Assembly: GCA_036874045.1 (NCBI GenBank)
Contig: CM072341.1
Coordinates: forward strand, 14,396,501 to 14,460,500
Source of the DNA: Cymodocea nodosa
Taxonomy: Eukaryota > Streptophyta > Magnoliopsida > Alismatales > Cymodoceaceae
DNA: 64,000 nucleotides
Direction of reading: 5' to 3'
Shown here: piece after piece, positions 34,105 through 46,265 of the stretch
How the letters are laid out: every line of letters begins with the position of its first letter
Position numbering within the stretch: position 1 is the stretch's first letter
The notes under the pieces: generated by a model
What the model was told of the DNA's origin: nothing
Databases searched by the model: none
Seen by the model: only the letters and a program-made list of their open reading frames with translations
Position numbers and translations under genes: made by a program

Positions 34105-34535
34105 ATGGTATATTTTCGTAGAGGTATATGCTTCAACGACCTTTATGATCTCCTCTCACAAGAGGAGGCCCTGTTAAAGCGTTTCACATTTGACCCTATA
34201 TCCAGTCCTCTAACATTCTAAGCCTGATTTTTCAAACCAGCAAGGCTCCAACTGCGGTCGTGGTGGTCGCCATGGTCGCAAAGGGTGTGGTCGTAGTCAC
34301 AACAACCGTTCTTCTGTTGGCTCTCCTCCATCTGGTGATCACTATTCACAACCTTCGCCTGGATATCATCGGACATAGTTGCCATCCCCTCCAGCCACCA
34401 TTAATGCTAGTGTTACTTGTCAAATTTGCAACAAGTTTGGTCATACTACCCATTATTGTTATGATCGCACCAACTATGCCTATATGGCTTCCAACCTTGC
34501 TAATACTCTCTCCACTACTTCACTTCAAGGTGAAA
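34105..34535 (+). pseudogene. Ty1/copia gag fragment with CCHC zinc knuckle
   Basis: The plus-strand reading has a Gly/Arg-rich stretch and then VTCQICNKFGHTTHYCYDRT (CX2CX4HX4C) followed by NYAYMASNLANTLSTTS, the usual continuation of copia gag. It is in the opposite orientation to the neighbouring VWA pseudogene and copia remnants. It ends at a 41-base G run. Confidence 0.7.

Positions 34536-34576
<41 letters not shown>
34536..34576 (+). repeat. Uninterrupted G41 homopolymer
   Basis: Forty-one consecutive G follow GTGAAA and precede TGTGCATGGGG. The apparent poly-Gly ORFs across it are artefacts. Confidence 0.9.
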
Positions 34577-34577
<1 letters not shown>

Positions 34578-35395
34578 GTGCATGGGGAATGTAGAATAGG
34601 ATGCTAAGATCTAGCACTCTAATTAGGAAGATTCAAGGCAATAGAAGGAAGAACAATCGCACAAAAGAACATAGAATTTACATCGTTCAACAACTTACCT
34701 ACGTCCATGGGTGTTGGTAATGTTTCTTATAGCTGGAGTTCAATTGAGTTACAATTATAATAGCACAAGACCTTTATATATTGGGTCATTAGGACTTACA
34801 TGACACATTACATAATATTAACTAATCATAAACATCAACCATGGTAAATCATGTCAAGTGTTCCTAGTCACATATGGTAAGTGTATTTAGTTCTACGAAG
34901 TCTATAGTTGTAATAATCTCATATGATTGCCATGGTTTTATAGCAAGCATAACCAACTTACTCCATGATATTTAGTTAAACACTATGGACCCTCTTCGTC
35001 AACCTATCTAAACATTATAGATTGTTTGTGTATTTTAGCCAAACATAACAAATCTCTTTGTCACATTTGTCAATCAAGTACTTTGGACCTACATTGAGTT
35101 TAACTAAACTCAATGAACTAACTCTATTATCTTTATCAACACAATAAGCCTTCTAGTATTACCAAAACTTTTATCTAATAATGGTCATCTAAATACTACA
35201 AATTGTCTATTAAATTTAGCTAAACTTAACAGACCCTCTCCCATGTGACTAGGGTCTTTACATGTGGCTTCTTTAACCTCCACAAACCTATCTATTGAGT
35301 TTAGCCAAACTCAACAATCCTTAGATTGTATTATCCATTCACAATCTCTTTAATTGATAAACCGATTAAGACAATCTTCACACCTAACAATCTCT
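34577..35395 (-). mobile_element. Probable 3' LTR of copia remnant 2
   Basis: On the minus strand it starts TGTTAGGTGTGAAGATTGTC directly after CTTCAAGTGAGAGAT, a copia-like polypurine tract. It extends to the G run. The TTTACATCGTTCAACAACTT / CCTACGTCCATGG block near 34680 is typical of copia LTRs. GAGTTTAGC/GTTTGG repeats occur at 35090-35310. The outer end is not certain. Confidence 0.55.
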
Positions 35396-37020
35396 CACTT
35401 GAAGATTGACAATGATGCCATCCAAATTAGGTCTATGTCTAAAGAGATAAACTACTAGACTCCACAACATAATAGGGAATTTCTACCAACACCCAATCAC
35501 CTTGTTCAATTTCTCTAAACTCCCACTAGGGCCATGATAGCCCTAGCTTCTTCCTTATCATACCCTTGGTCAACATATTAGTAGCATTTTTTGACCTTGA
35601 CACTTTCTATGGTATTAAAACCTGCTCCTTTGTCAACTCCCAAATGAAATGATATCTTCTCCTAATGTGTTTGGTCTTATAATGACGAATTGGATTCTTT
35701 GAGAGGCAAATGACACTTTGATTATTGAAGAACAACTCACACTTGGGTTGATCCTTTCTTAAGTCTGCAAGTAAATTCTTCAACCAGATTATCTCCTTTG
35801 CTGCCTCTACAATGACTATGTATTTTGCCTTTGTTGTGGAAAGAGTTACATTTCTCTACAATCTAGACATTCAACTAACTACAGTTCTACCAAGAGTAAA
35901 TACATATCATGTGATACTTTCACTCATGTCTTCATCTCCTCCCAAATCAGCATTGCAAAAGCCTTGTAACAGTACCTCTCTTCTCTTAAAGCATAAACCA
36001 ACTCTTGTTGTATTTCTAAGGTACTTTAGAATCTCCTTCATAATTTACTAATGTTCTTTCCCTAGATTTGACATGAATCTACTTACTACTCCCACTACAA
36101 AAATAATATCTGGCCTTATACACATCATTGTATACATTAAACTGTCAACAACAAATGCATATGGAACTTGAGTCATCTCCTTCTTTTCACTTTTATCTAA
36201 AGGAGATTGAGATTTAATCAGCTTAACCTAACTTCCAATAGGGATATCTTTAGGTGTGCTTATGGATATATTAAATCTGCTTAGTACCTTTTCTAGATAT
36301 TTTCCTTGGGATAATGACAAAATCCCCTCAATTCTATCTTTGGTAATCTTCATCCCCAAAATCTTCTTTACATCACCTAAATCCTTCATGTCAAACTCTT
36401 TTAACAGTCGCTTCTTTAGCTAATTGACTTTTGCCTTATTTGCACTTATAACAAGCATATCATCCACATAGTAACAATATTATGTAACTCCCACTTAAGT
36501 TCTAGTAATAGCTGTAGAAACTCATCTCACATCTTGAGAAACCAACAACATAAATGAACTTGTTGAATATTTTGTACCACTATCTAGGTGTTTGTTTCAA
36601 ACTGTACAAACTCTTCTACAACTTACAGACCAAATTCTCCTTACCCTTTACTTCAAAACCTTAGGATTGTTCTATATAGATGTCTTTTTCCAACTCTCCA
36701 TGTAGAAAAGCTATCTTGACTTCTAGTAGTTCCAATAACAAGTCTTCAATTACCACTAGGTTGATAACGATCTTAATGGTTGTCATTTTGACTATAGGTG
36801 AGAAAATCTCAAAGTAATCAATTCCTTTCTTCTATTAAAATTCTTTCACAACCAATCTAGCCTTATATCTTCTAGATTTATCAACTTCTTTAATTTTGAA
36901 CACCCATCTATTTTAGAGTGCCCTTTTCTCCCTAGGTAACTAGCAAAGCTTCCAAGTTTGATTCTTCACTAATGATTTCATTTCTTCTTTTATGGTATAC
37001 TCTCATGTTATGGATCGATG
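35396..37020 (-). pseudogene. Copia remnant 2: RNase H and reverse transcriptase, heavily decayed
   Basis: Minus-strand translation in pieces gives an RNase H with AKYIVIVEAAKEIIWLKNLL and KCELFFNNQSVICLSKNP (35830-35640), then RT thumb sequence near 36250-36400 (GILSLSQGKYLEKVLSRFNI). RT start motifs such as KRALQNRWVFKIK occur near 36930-36850. Many stops and frameshifts are present. Integrase, protease and gag are not recognisable. It ends near 37020, before an LTR scrap in the other orientation. Confidence 0.65.
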
Positions 37021-37093
37021 ACTCATTGGAGAAGGTGAATAGTGAGTTTTTTAAAGTTATTACTAATTTTTATTTCACTTTAAAGATTATATA

Positions 37094-37717
37094 TGTTAGG
37101 AATTTTGTTTTGATGATGAATATTTTATTACGTCTATAAATAAGTCTAAGTATAACAATTGCACAGTTAGGCATTAACGTGTTTTAAAAATTTCATATAA
37201 TTATAAGTTAACGTTTCTAGTTAGTTGAAGAGTTATGTTAAAAACTCATATAGTTAAGTTATCTGCATGTGTATTTTTAATGTTTTAAGTTGTCACGTAT
37301 TTTCCATGTGTGTTTAGTAAAGAAAAGTCGAAGAATTAGATAACTATTTGAGTTTTTATGCATGGATAGATAACCATTTGAGTTTTATAAAGTGACTAAT
37401 GAAAAGTTAAGTTTGTTTGTTTTAGTCATGTGTTTTACAAGTGAAAAACTCGAAGAGTTATAGATAAGTGTTCGAGTTTTTACAGGTCTTAAATGATAAG
37501 TATTTGACTAAAGTAGTGATTTAAAAGATATATTTTACAAATCTCCAGAAAGAAGACTTTCAATTATTCTATAACAAGAGATCATGGAAATTCAAAAATA
37601 TAATAGAGATAGTGGAAATTCAAAAAGGCAATGGAGATTGTGGATAATTTAAATTTGAATTAATACATGGGATCATGAATTATGTATTAAGAGGATGAAC
37701 ATATTGAATGTGAAAAC
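37094..37717 (+). mobile_element. LTR fragment of another copia-type element
   Basis: Starts TGTTAGGAATTTTGTTTTGA, a form common at the start of SIRE/Maximus-type LTRs, and is cut at 37717 by the insertion of the copia element that starts at 37718. It contains pairs such as AACTCGAAGAGTTATAG and TTCGAGTTTTT near 37450-37480. Confidence 0.5.
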
Positions 37718-39125
37718 TGTTAGGATCGATAAGCTCACTAGAGAGGGGGTGAATGGTGAAGGTGTGTAAGTTTTAATTCTTTTCACTTAGAATCGATTGA
37801 TTCTACAAAATAGTGAGATTAAATGAATTAAATGTAAACAAACCAGTAATAAAATAACACACAGCAAATTTTAGGTGGTTCACCAACTTGGCTAGTCCAC
37901 CCCCAAGATACACTTGGGCTTCACTAAGTAGTCAAATACTTACAACACTTGCTTTCAGGTTGAAGCAAGAACCAACACTTAGAACTTTCAGATATAAGCT
38001 CAATAACCAACCTTTCTTTCGAGCTTTCAGGTTGAAGCTCTCAACCAACAATGAGTTTTCAGGTTGAAACTCATGAACCAACAGCTTTAAACTTTTCTAT
38101 CAAAGTTTTGACACATGGAGCTTTCTGTAGTGAATCTTTAAGAGTAAACTTGACAGTTGCAGAGTTGAGAGTGTATCTGGAATTTTGTGTAGCTCACTGT
38201 AAAATGTATGATCGTTTTTCTCTATCTATTCTTCTCTTAAACTTCTCATATTTATACCAAAAGGTATAATGATCATATTTTTCTTTCAACGGATGTATTC
38301 TGTAGTACATGCTAAATAATCAGACCTAAATATGGTAAGTTATCGTTCTGTCAGATGTTCAGTAAGTAACCTTCCAATTTACTTTGATTTTCGGATGGTT
38401 ATATGAATAACTCACCAAAGAGCGTCTATAACTTACCGAACCTTCACTTACATCTTGTTGCCTGTGTCACGTAAGGATTTTAAGTTGCTCACGTGAGGTG
38501 TCAAGTGATTGGAGACTTGTAGTTTTAACTTACCGAAAAACTCTTGACTTCCCAATAGTTAACTACAATAACTCTCCGATTTTTCTTTTAAGCTTCCGAC
38601 TACTGTCTCTTTAATTCTACACATGCATAATAGGATAACTTAAGTTCCAGATGGTTATACTTGTAACTCTCCAAAAAGACTTTTAAGCTTCTGTTCTGGA
38701 TTTCTGCACGTGGTTAATTGAATAACTTAAGTTTCAGATAGTTAGCCTTTTTAACTTTTCGATTTTCCTTGAGCTTTCGGATGGTTAACTCCTTAACTTT
38801 CCAATCATTCAACCCACTACCTTTCACAACTCTCCGAAGGCTTTATGATTTCGGATAGTTATTCTTCTAACTGTCCGACAGTGTTGCTGCTGCTTTAAAT
38901 TAACTCTTCGGATACTTAAGTCTGTAACTCACTGAATATTAACTTTCTTTTGGATACATAAGTCTAGAATTGTCTGATTTTCTGTAACATTATAGCAGCA
39001 CATTCTAGAATTAACTGCAACTTGTTTGACTACCTTCTGATCTTTTGCTATACTGACTTATCTGTGAAATACAATATGTTTCCTCACATAGGTTTTTGCA
39101 TTATCAAGATACTCGAGTCCTAACA
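37718..39125 (-). mobile_element. 3' LTR of the copia element (1408 bp)
   Basis: Both ends are clear. On the minus strand it starts TGTTAGGACTCGAGTATC at 39125 after the tract AATGGGGAGAT, and ends TCCTAACA at 37718, giving 8-base terminal repeats TGTTAGGA/TCCTAACA. Its middle (38370-38990) is filled with CGGATAGTTA and TAACTCTCCGA half-sites in opposite orientation, plus CACGTGAGG-like G-boxes. Confidence 0.85.
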
Positions 39126-39145
39126 ATCTCCCCATTTTTGATAAT
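39126..39145 (-). promoter_or_regulatory. Polypurine tract of the copia element
   Basis: The minus-strand sequence CAAAAATGGGGAGAT directly precedes the LTR start TGTTAGGA. It marks plus-strand priming. Confidence 0.75.
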
Positions 39146-39529
39146 GACAAAATCCTTCACATTTATTTACATGTATTTCACTCCCTAGATTATTTCTATA
39201 CCTTCAGTCACACAAAACTAAGTAAAACAAGGATTTACAATGAATATACTGTAGTGGTGAGATTCCTCCCCCTGACTGTGTGCTGTCTTCTCCCCCTATC
39301 TGTGTGTTGAGTATTTCTTCCCCCTTTTAATACTTCTCCTTCTGTCTATGCTGGAAATACTGTAAGTTTCCATATTCTTCTCTAATTTTCATATTCTTCT
39401 CTCCCTTTTTGTCATTATATAAAAGGTGATTAACATTTGTAAAACTAATATCTAATATGTCCTGCACGAGTACATATTAGTAGAAAGCAAGCTCCCATAT
39501 GGTGAGCTTGAGGGATAATATAAAAGCAT

Positions 39530-40179
39530 TTAAAGATCTTGTAATGAACATATGCCTAGAATTCTTCTAATATGATTAAAAGTTGATTTATTTAAAAGTT
39601 TTGTGAAAATATCTGCAAGTTGACTTTTTATTAGTACAAACTTAAGTGAGATGTTCCCTTTTTCCACATAATCTCTCAGAAAATGATGTTTGATCTCAAT
39701 ATGTTTGGCTCTAGAATGAAGTACTATAATCTTAGATAAACTGATTGCACTGCTGTTATCACAAAATATGATTGTATTCTGAATTTTCAGTCTGTAGTCT
39801 GATAAAGTTTGCTGCATCCAAAGAATTTGAGTACAACACAGACCTGTTGCAATATATTCGACTTCAGTAGTAGATAATGCAATACAATTTTGTTTTCTAC
39901 TGAACCAGAAGATTAATGAATTTCCAAGTAGTTGGCATGTGCCACTTGTGTTTTTTCTATCAGATCTGTTGCTAGCATAATCTACATCACTATAGCCTGT
40001 TAATGTTAGACTACTGTCAGTTGAGTAGTATAATCTGAAATCTTTAGTACCTTGTAGATATTTGAAAATTCTTTTTACTGATTTCAGATGAGATTCCTTT
40101 GGTGATGCTTGAAATCTAGCACACACGCATACACTGAACATGATATCTGGCCTACTTGCTGAAAGATATAATAGAGATC
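39530..40179 (-). pseudogene. Copia RNase H and RT end
   Basis: Resumes after the solo LTR with LLYLSASRPDIMFSV, then the tether (SPKESHLKSVKRIFKYLQGT) and RNase H: GYSDVDYASNRSDRKNTSGT, SALSTTEVEYIATGLCCTQI and CDNSSAISLSKI. It ends after FTKLLNKSTFNHIRRILGI at 39530. The DED-type residues are present. The piece is open from 40141 to 39530. Confidence 0.85.
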
Positions 40180-42424
40180 TGTTTAGGTTTTCCCAGCACT
40201 ACACTAGAAAAACTTAGATTTGTTACTTCTATTTTTACTTAGTTAATTTATCTTTATGTCTATTATTTCTTTTAGAAGTAAACAAATAACCTTTAATACA
40301 ATTTAGATATTAATTCCAATTTGTACTTTAACTGCAAGTGCATAGTGTCTATTGTATCGGTGTGCAAGTACAGGTCGATCCCACAGGGAATTACTAACGA
40401 ACTTGAGAATTGTTTGCTTGTTAAAATCAATTTTATATATTCAATAAGCTCTCTGTTGAATTACAACTAACTCAACGGACTAACCTCGTGGACTTAAGTT
40501 AACTCCACGAGTCTGTCTTTTCTTTTTGATACCGCTATTTACAAAGGAATTCGGCTAACCATTGGGCGATTCCACAGATTGTAAATAACATCAATTAAGC
40601 TCTTTAATGCTAGTTAACATTAGATTTATCATTAAGCAATACTAACATTCAGATAATTCAAACAGTAACCATTAAAATTTTTAAGTCTTTTGAACGAACC
40701 AATTTCAATAAACTGTAAAACTAAAATAAACATAAAACAATCATAACACTAACAAAGATAACATTAATCACGATACAACACAAACAATACAACACTCAAA
40801 TACAACATACAAACATAGATAAATTGTTTTTGGTATTTTTGTTTTAATATGAACATGGAAATGGGCAAAAGGAGAAATGTAAAGTAATCTCACTTGACAG
40901 TAAATACTTCCGACACTACTTGCAACGCGATTACACCACTGAAAATTAAACCACTTACAATTTTGTCTCCTCTCCCTATAGAATCACGAGTCCAGAATTG
41001 CAAGATGATTTCCTCTTCAACATACAGGCATCAACCTGAAGCTAAGGCTAAAAGTTTTACAATCTCCTAAAATATGAGTCGGCGCTTAGTGAAAATGGCT
41101 TCCCTTTCCGCAACGCAATCACTCCTCACAGTGGTTGTCAGGCACTGTGTTTGGCTCGGAATCGACCCGACATCAAGCAAGTATCCTCACAGACCTCCAA
41201 TGGTTGGTGATTATGGTGTGGTGATGGTGATGATGATGGTTGGTGTGGTACTTCAGAGAATTGCGACGTTGATCCTCCTCTACACACACTGTCCGCCCAT
41301 CGATCACACCCCCTTTCTTTTTTTCTTCTTTTCTTTTATATTTCTTCAGTAGTAACTACTTCTGCTTGAATGGTCGATTGGATTTCCTTCATTCATATCA
41401 ACGACAATGCTTTCTTCTCCCTACGCGATTGAATTCCTGCGTGATACATGCAAACATGATTTTTCTCTTCCAACTGTCTATTTCTACAACTGCTACAGTG
41501 GCATATTAGAAAATATAAAGAAATAAGCTGCTAACATAACGCGTTACCTTAGTGTAATATTCATGTAACTCAACGCGTACAGTTATGCTAACTTAACGAG
41601 TTAAACATGTGCATCTCACGTGATATTCTAAAACATTTAAATTCAACACGTGCATAAATTTAACTATCCAATGCTCATGTGCATTTCGGATACTTATAAA
41701 CTTAACTATCCGATGCTTAGATGCATTTCTGATAGTTACAAATAACTCACCGATATATAACTTAAGTAAATCTACTAGATCTCGACACATGTCAGCAGTA
41801 GTTTAATCATAAAATAACATTTCGGAGAGTTACAGGTCTAACTATCTAATGCTCAGATGCATTTCGGATAGTTACAGCTAACTCACCGAAAATCCACTTA
41901 AGTTACTTTCCTAGAACATGACACGTGTCCTCAACTATTTTCTAAATAAAAAGAGATTTCAGAGAGTTACAGGGATAACTATCTGATGCCCAACTGCAAC
42001 TTCGGATAGTTATAGATAACTCACCGAAAGTTCACTTAAGTCATTCATTATGGTTTCGACATGTGTACTTCAGGAAATAATAAAATATTCTCTCAAAACA
42101 TAACTGTTCGGTAATTTAAACATAACTATTTGATACATATTTGGTCTGTTAAACATAACTGTCCGAATTTGTTCGGTATGTTAAACATAACTGTCCGAAA
42201 TATCAGAAAATTTGGATACTTAAGAATTTCATAGCTTGCAACTTACCGATAGTTCATAAATGTACTAAATTAACATTAATTCCCCCACATTAAGCAAATT
42301 CTTCAATTAAAGCATATAACAGTGCAATTATAACATAATGGCTTAATTCTTATATGATAAGCTAAATATTATGCAATTAACCATCATTTAACCGTTAATA
42401 ATATGCACTTTTTCATTCTAAACA
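40180..42424 (-). mobile_element. Solo LTR 2 of the gypsy family, 5-bp duplication AGATC
   Basis: Begins TGTTTAGG and ends CTAAACA on the plus strand, with exact direct repeats AGATC at 40175-40179 and 42425-42429. The copia RT frame is restored by its removal (RGMIGS | LLYLS). It is 2245 bp, longer than solo LTR 1 because of additional copies of the TAACTATCCGATGC / GCATTTCGGATAGTTA hairpin at about 41660-42190. Orientation is minus, as in solo LTR 1. Confidence 0.92.
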
Positions 42425-43400
42425 AGATCCAATCATGCCTCTATATTTCTTTTGATCTACTGCAATACTTGAGTCATCGATTTCTAGTTTTGTACTTGAA
42501 CTCATTGGAGTATTTGCAGATTTAATGTTTTCATAGCCAAATTTCTTTAACATCTCTTTGCAGTATTTCTCTTGGTTGATAAAGGTGTTATTTCGCACTT
42601 GATGGATTTGTAGACCTAAGAAAAACTTCAATTCTCCCATCATGTTCATTTCAAATTTATTTTTCATCAAATTTTGAAATCCATAACAGAGTTTTTCTGA
42701 TGTAGCTCTAAAAACTATATCATCAACATATATCTGTATGATCAAAATGTGCAAATCAACAGTTTTGATAAACAAAGTGTTGTCCACTTTGCCTATAGAG
42801 AAGTCATTTTCAGTTAAGTATTTTTTCAATTTCTCATACCATGCCCTAGGTGCCTGTTTCAGATCATATAAAGCTTTGTTTAATTTGAAGACACGATCTG
42901 GTTTGACTTCATCTTCAAATCCAGGAGGTTGTTTAACAAAAACTTCTTCCTAAATTTCTTTATTCAAAATGGCACTTTTCACATCCCTCTGAAACAATTT
43001 TATTCTCATACTGCTTGCAAAGGCAAGCAACATTTTGATAGCTTCTATTCTGGCTACAAGTGTAAAAGTTTCTTCATAGTCAATACCTTCTTACTGATTA
43101 TAGCCTTGTGCAACTAGTCGAGCTTTATTTCTGAATATGTTTCCTTTTTCATCTAATTTGTTTTTGAAAATCCATTTAGTTCCAATGATGGATTTTCCTG
43201 TAGGTTTTTCCACTAAATTCTAGACATTGTTTTTCTGGAATTGATTTAATTCTTCCTGCATAGCCATTGTCCAGTAAACATCCTCACAGGCTTCATCTAC
43301 TAATTTTGGCTCTATTTCTGACACAAATATATAAAAATTGCAAATATCTTGTGCTTTGCTTCTCGTTTGTACCCCTTTAGTTATATTTCCAATTATTTGT
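42425..43400 (-). pseudogene. Copia reverse transcriptase
   Basis: Minus-strand reading: KNETF-type start decayed near 43140, then VKSAILNKEI (motif A region), VFKLNKALYDLKQAPRAWYE, the catalytic YVDDIVF (about 42715) and LGLQIHQVRNNTFINQEKYC, ending RGMIGS at the solo LTR. The main open piece is 42829-42425. The YVDD box is intact, but upstream stops and frameshifts break the frame. Confidence 0.85.
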
Positions 43401-43439
43401 TCTATGGGGTGATCAGATTTGAACTTCCAACTGTATTGA

Positions 43440-44408
43440 TTCTAATCTAAAACTTGGGATTTGAGTTTATGCTTGCAATTTTCTTTCTCCAAATATTCAT
43501 TTTCATTATCACTATCAATCTTCAGATTCTTGAAATCCTGTATCAAATCTTCATCAAACTGAAAATTCATGCTTTCCTCTACTCTTCTGTCTTTAGCAAC
43601 ATATACTCTGTAAGCTTTGCTTCTAGATGAGTATCCAACAAGTATGGCAAGTTCAGATTTTGCATCAAACTTGTCTTTAGCATTTTTAGTGTTTAATTCA
43701 AAGCATTTGCAACCAAATGTCTTAAAGTAACCAACATTTGTAGTCTTATCAAACTAGATTTCAAAAAGTGTCTTATTCATCATAGGTGATGTGAGTTCTA
43801 TTGGAGATATGACAGGTTGTACCAACTACTTCAGCCCAAAGAAATTTTGGCAAATTAGTGGCATTTAACATAGTTCTAGCCATTTCTTGTAATGTCCTAT
43901 TCTTTCTTTCCACTACTCCATTTTGAGCTAGAGTTCTAGGGTGGGAGAATTCATGCAAAATTCCAAATGAATTGCACAAATTTTCGAACTCATGATTTTC
44001 AAATTCTCTTCCATCATCACTTCTGATTTTCTTTACTGTTAGTTCCTTCTAGTTTTGAATTCTAATGCAAAAATTTCGGAACTCACTACATGTCTCATTT
44101 TTATGAGTTAAAAATATTACCCAAGTTAATCTAGAAAAATCATCTACAATAACAAGAGTATATTTTTGACTTCCAATGCTTGATAATTGAGTTGGGCCAA
44201 ATAGATCCAGATGTAAAAGTTCTAATGGCCTTTTGGTTGAAATTTCATGTTTGCTATGGAGTGAGGTTCTCTTTTGCTTTTCTAGCATACAGTCATTGCA
44301 CACCTTGTATTTCTTGAATGAAAGTTTAGGCAATCCCCTGACAAGATCACCCTTGAATAATTTTCTAAGAGTCTTCATAGTAATGTGACCAAGTCTTTTA
44401 TGCCACAA
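43440..44408 (-). pseudogene. Copia integrase
   Basis: Starts with the pre-integrase HHCC domain WHKRLGHI...VCNDCMLEKQKR (44408 downward). The core follows with LHLDLFGPTQ (first Asp), IRSDDGREFENHEF (second Asp, about 44020) and NGVVERKNRTLQEMARTMLN (Glu, about 43900). It then continues in pieces into the RT. The DDE triad can be read in full. Open segments are 44408-44049 and 43979-43773. Confidence 0.85.
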
Positions 44409-46265
44409 TCAATCATCTTCACTAGATATTACCAAACAGGAATTACTTGCAGTATTTTCACATGGAAAGATTAATGTATAAATAGAACAATTTCTAATAC
44501 CAGTAAATTTTATTTCATTTGTTGTTGGATCAATAATGTAATAATTTTCAACAATAAAGGAAACTGTATAACCTTTATCATATAATTGTCCTACACTTAA
44601 TAAGTTTTGTTTTAATCCATTGAGATACAAGACATTCTCAATTATGCCATTTTCTGATGTAATATTTCCTATAGCAGTAATTTTACATTTTTCATTATTT
44701 CCAAATTTAACAGATCCTAAATTTAAACTTTGAACAGAATCAAGAAATCTTTTCTTACCTATTATGTGCTTTGAGCATCCATTGTTCACAATCCATTTTG
44801 TTGTACGTGCTTGGAGCTTTTTATCATCTTGCAATTTATACTGAAATTAAGGCTTTTGGTACCCAAATCTTCTTGGGTCCAGTAGTATTAGTCTTTAAAA
44901 CATTAAATTTATTGACTCTTGGCAGTCACATATGACTTGATCTTCGTTTGATGGCAAACACAGTGGTGTCATCTCTGTATGATCGAATCATTCTACCACA
45001 ATAAGGTACTTCCTATGGTGTAGCATACCCTAGGCCATATTTACTTCCATTAGGTTGTTGAGATCCTATAATTTTATTTAGTCCTTTTTGACCTTAAGTA
45101 AATTTACATATGGTATTTTTCAGATTAGATATTGTAGTTAATAAGTTTTTATTTTCTTCTTTCAATTTACAGTTATCAAAACTATATTTATCCAAGTTAG
45201 ATTTCAAATTTCTATTATCAACTACAGTTGTTTCTAATTCAACAAAAGAATCTTCTAAGCAATTATTTAACCTTTTAATTTCTTTCTTAAATTCTCTACA
45301 TTTAACATAGAGATTATCTACAGTAGACAGAAGACTATTAATATCTATTTCATCATGCTCATCTTCTGAGCTAGAAGAAGAAGTGGAACATACCTCTTGA
45401 GCTACAAAGCACACATTTGCTGTAGCTTCATCTTCAGAATCAGATGAACTACTTGATAAGCTATTGTCATCCCACGTAGCTTTAAGTGTCATCTTCTTTT
45501 TGTCGTTCCATTTCTTCTTCTTATCTGCTTGATCCTCTTATGTCTGAAATGAACAGAAAATCTGTATGTGTCCTTGCCTTTTGCATTTAAAGCATGTAGG
45601 GACAGTTCTTTTGGAGGAGCTGGTCTTATTCTTTTTCTTCATGAACTTTCTGAAGTTCCTTGCCAGCAACATGATCTCATCATCATCTGAGCTTAGAGCT
45701 TCTTCTATTGAAGGAAATCCTATTTCCTCTTTCTTCTCAACTTTCTTTTCAACAACTCCCTCTTGCTCTTTCCAATCCTTCATTTGAACTTCGTGGGCTA
45801 GAAGATTGCCTAACAGTTCTTCAACTGTGTAATTGTTGAGATCCTTAGAATCTTGGATAGATGTGGATTTCTGTTTTCACTCAATAGTTAAGCTTCTCAG
45901 GATCTTCTATACCTATTCACGAGAAGAAAATTTCTTTCCCAGGCCTTTCAAATTGTTAATAATTTCAGTAAATCTTTTTGAAATGCTTTCATTATCATTC
46001 ATTTTAAATAGTTCTAATTTTCTCAACAAAATGCTGATTTTAGTATATTTTACTTAGCTTGTACCTTCGTGAGTAACTTAAAGGATTTTCCAAGCCTCAT
46101 GTACAGACTTACATACAGATACTTTGTTGTATTGTTCAGCAGTTAGTGCACAATATATGGCATTCAGCCTTCTAACATCCAACTAGATGATTCTCTCATC
46201 CTCTTCAGACCAGTTCATAACATCACTGGTTGGAAGTGTAGTTCCAAGAACAACGATATTTTTAG
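44409..46265 (-). pseudogene. Copia gag and protease
   Basis: Gag (UBN2-type) is read from about 46265: NWSEEDERII, LNAIYCALTAEQYNKVSVCK, EAWKILKVTHEGTS and the knuckle CFKCKRQGHIQIFC at about 45590-45550. An acidic Ser-rich coiled linker follows (45492-45094), then the protease with KWIVNNGCSKHIIG. The protease active site should read D-S/T-G but reads NNG, a G-to-A loss. The gag start is missing. Confidence 0.8.

Larger units (their letters stand above)
37718..46265 (-). mobile_element. Ty1/copia element, minus strand, 5' truncated, split by solo LTR 2
   Basis: On the minus strand, gag, protease, integrase, reverse transcriptase and RNase H lie between 46265 and 39530, followed by a polypurine tract and a 3' LTR (39125-37718). 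The order PR-IN-RT-RH is diagnostic of copia. The gag N-terminus and the 5' LTR are missing at about 46265. A gypsy solo LTR (40180-42424) interrupts the RT/RNase H junction. Sequence style (VCFVAQ in a Ser/Asp/Glu-rich gag linker) suggests SIRE/Maximus or Tork lineage; I cannot decide which. Confidence 0.85.

Noticed and set aside
34260..34607. Proteins ending in poly-Gly
   Set aside because: Produced by reading through the G41 run; only the upstream copia gag part is real.
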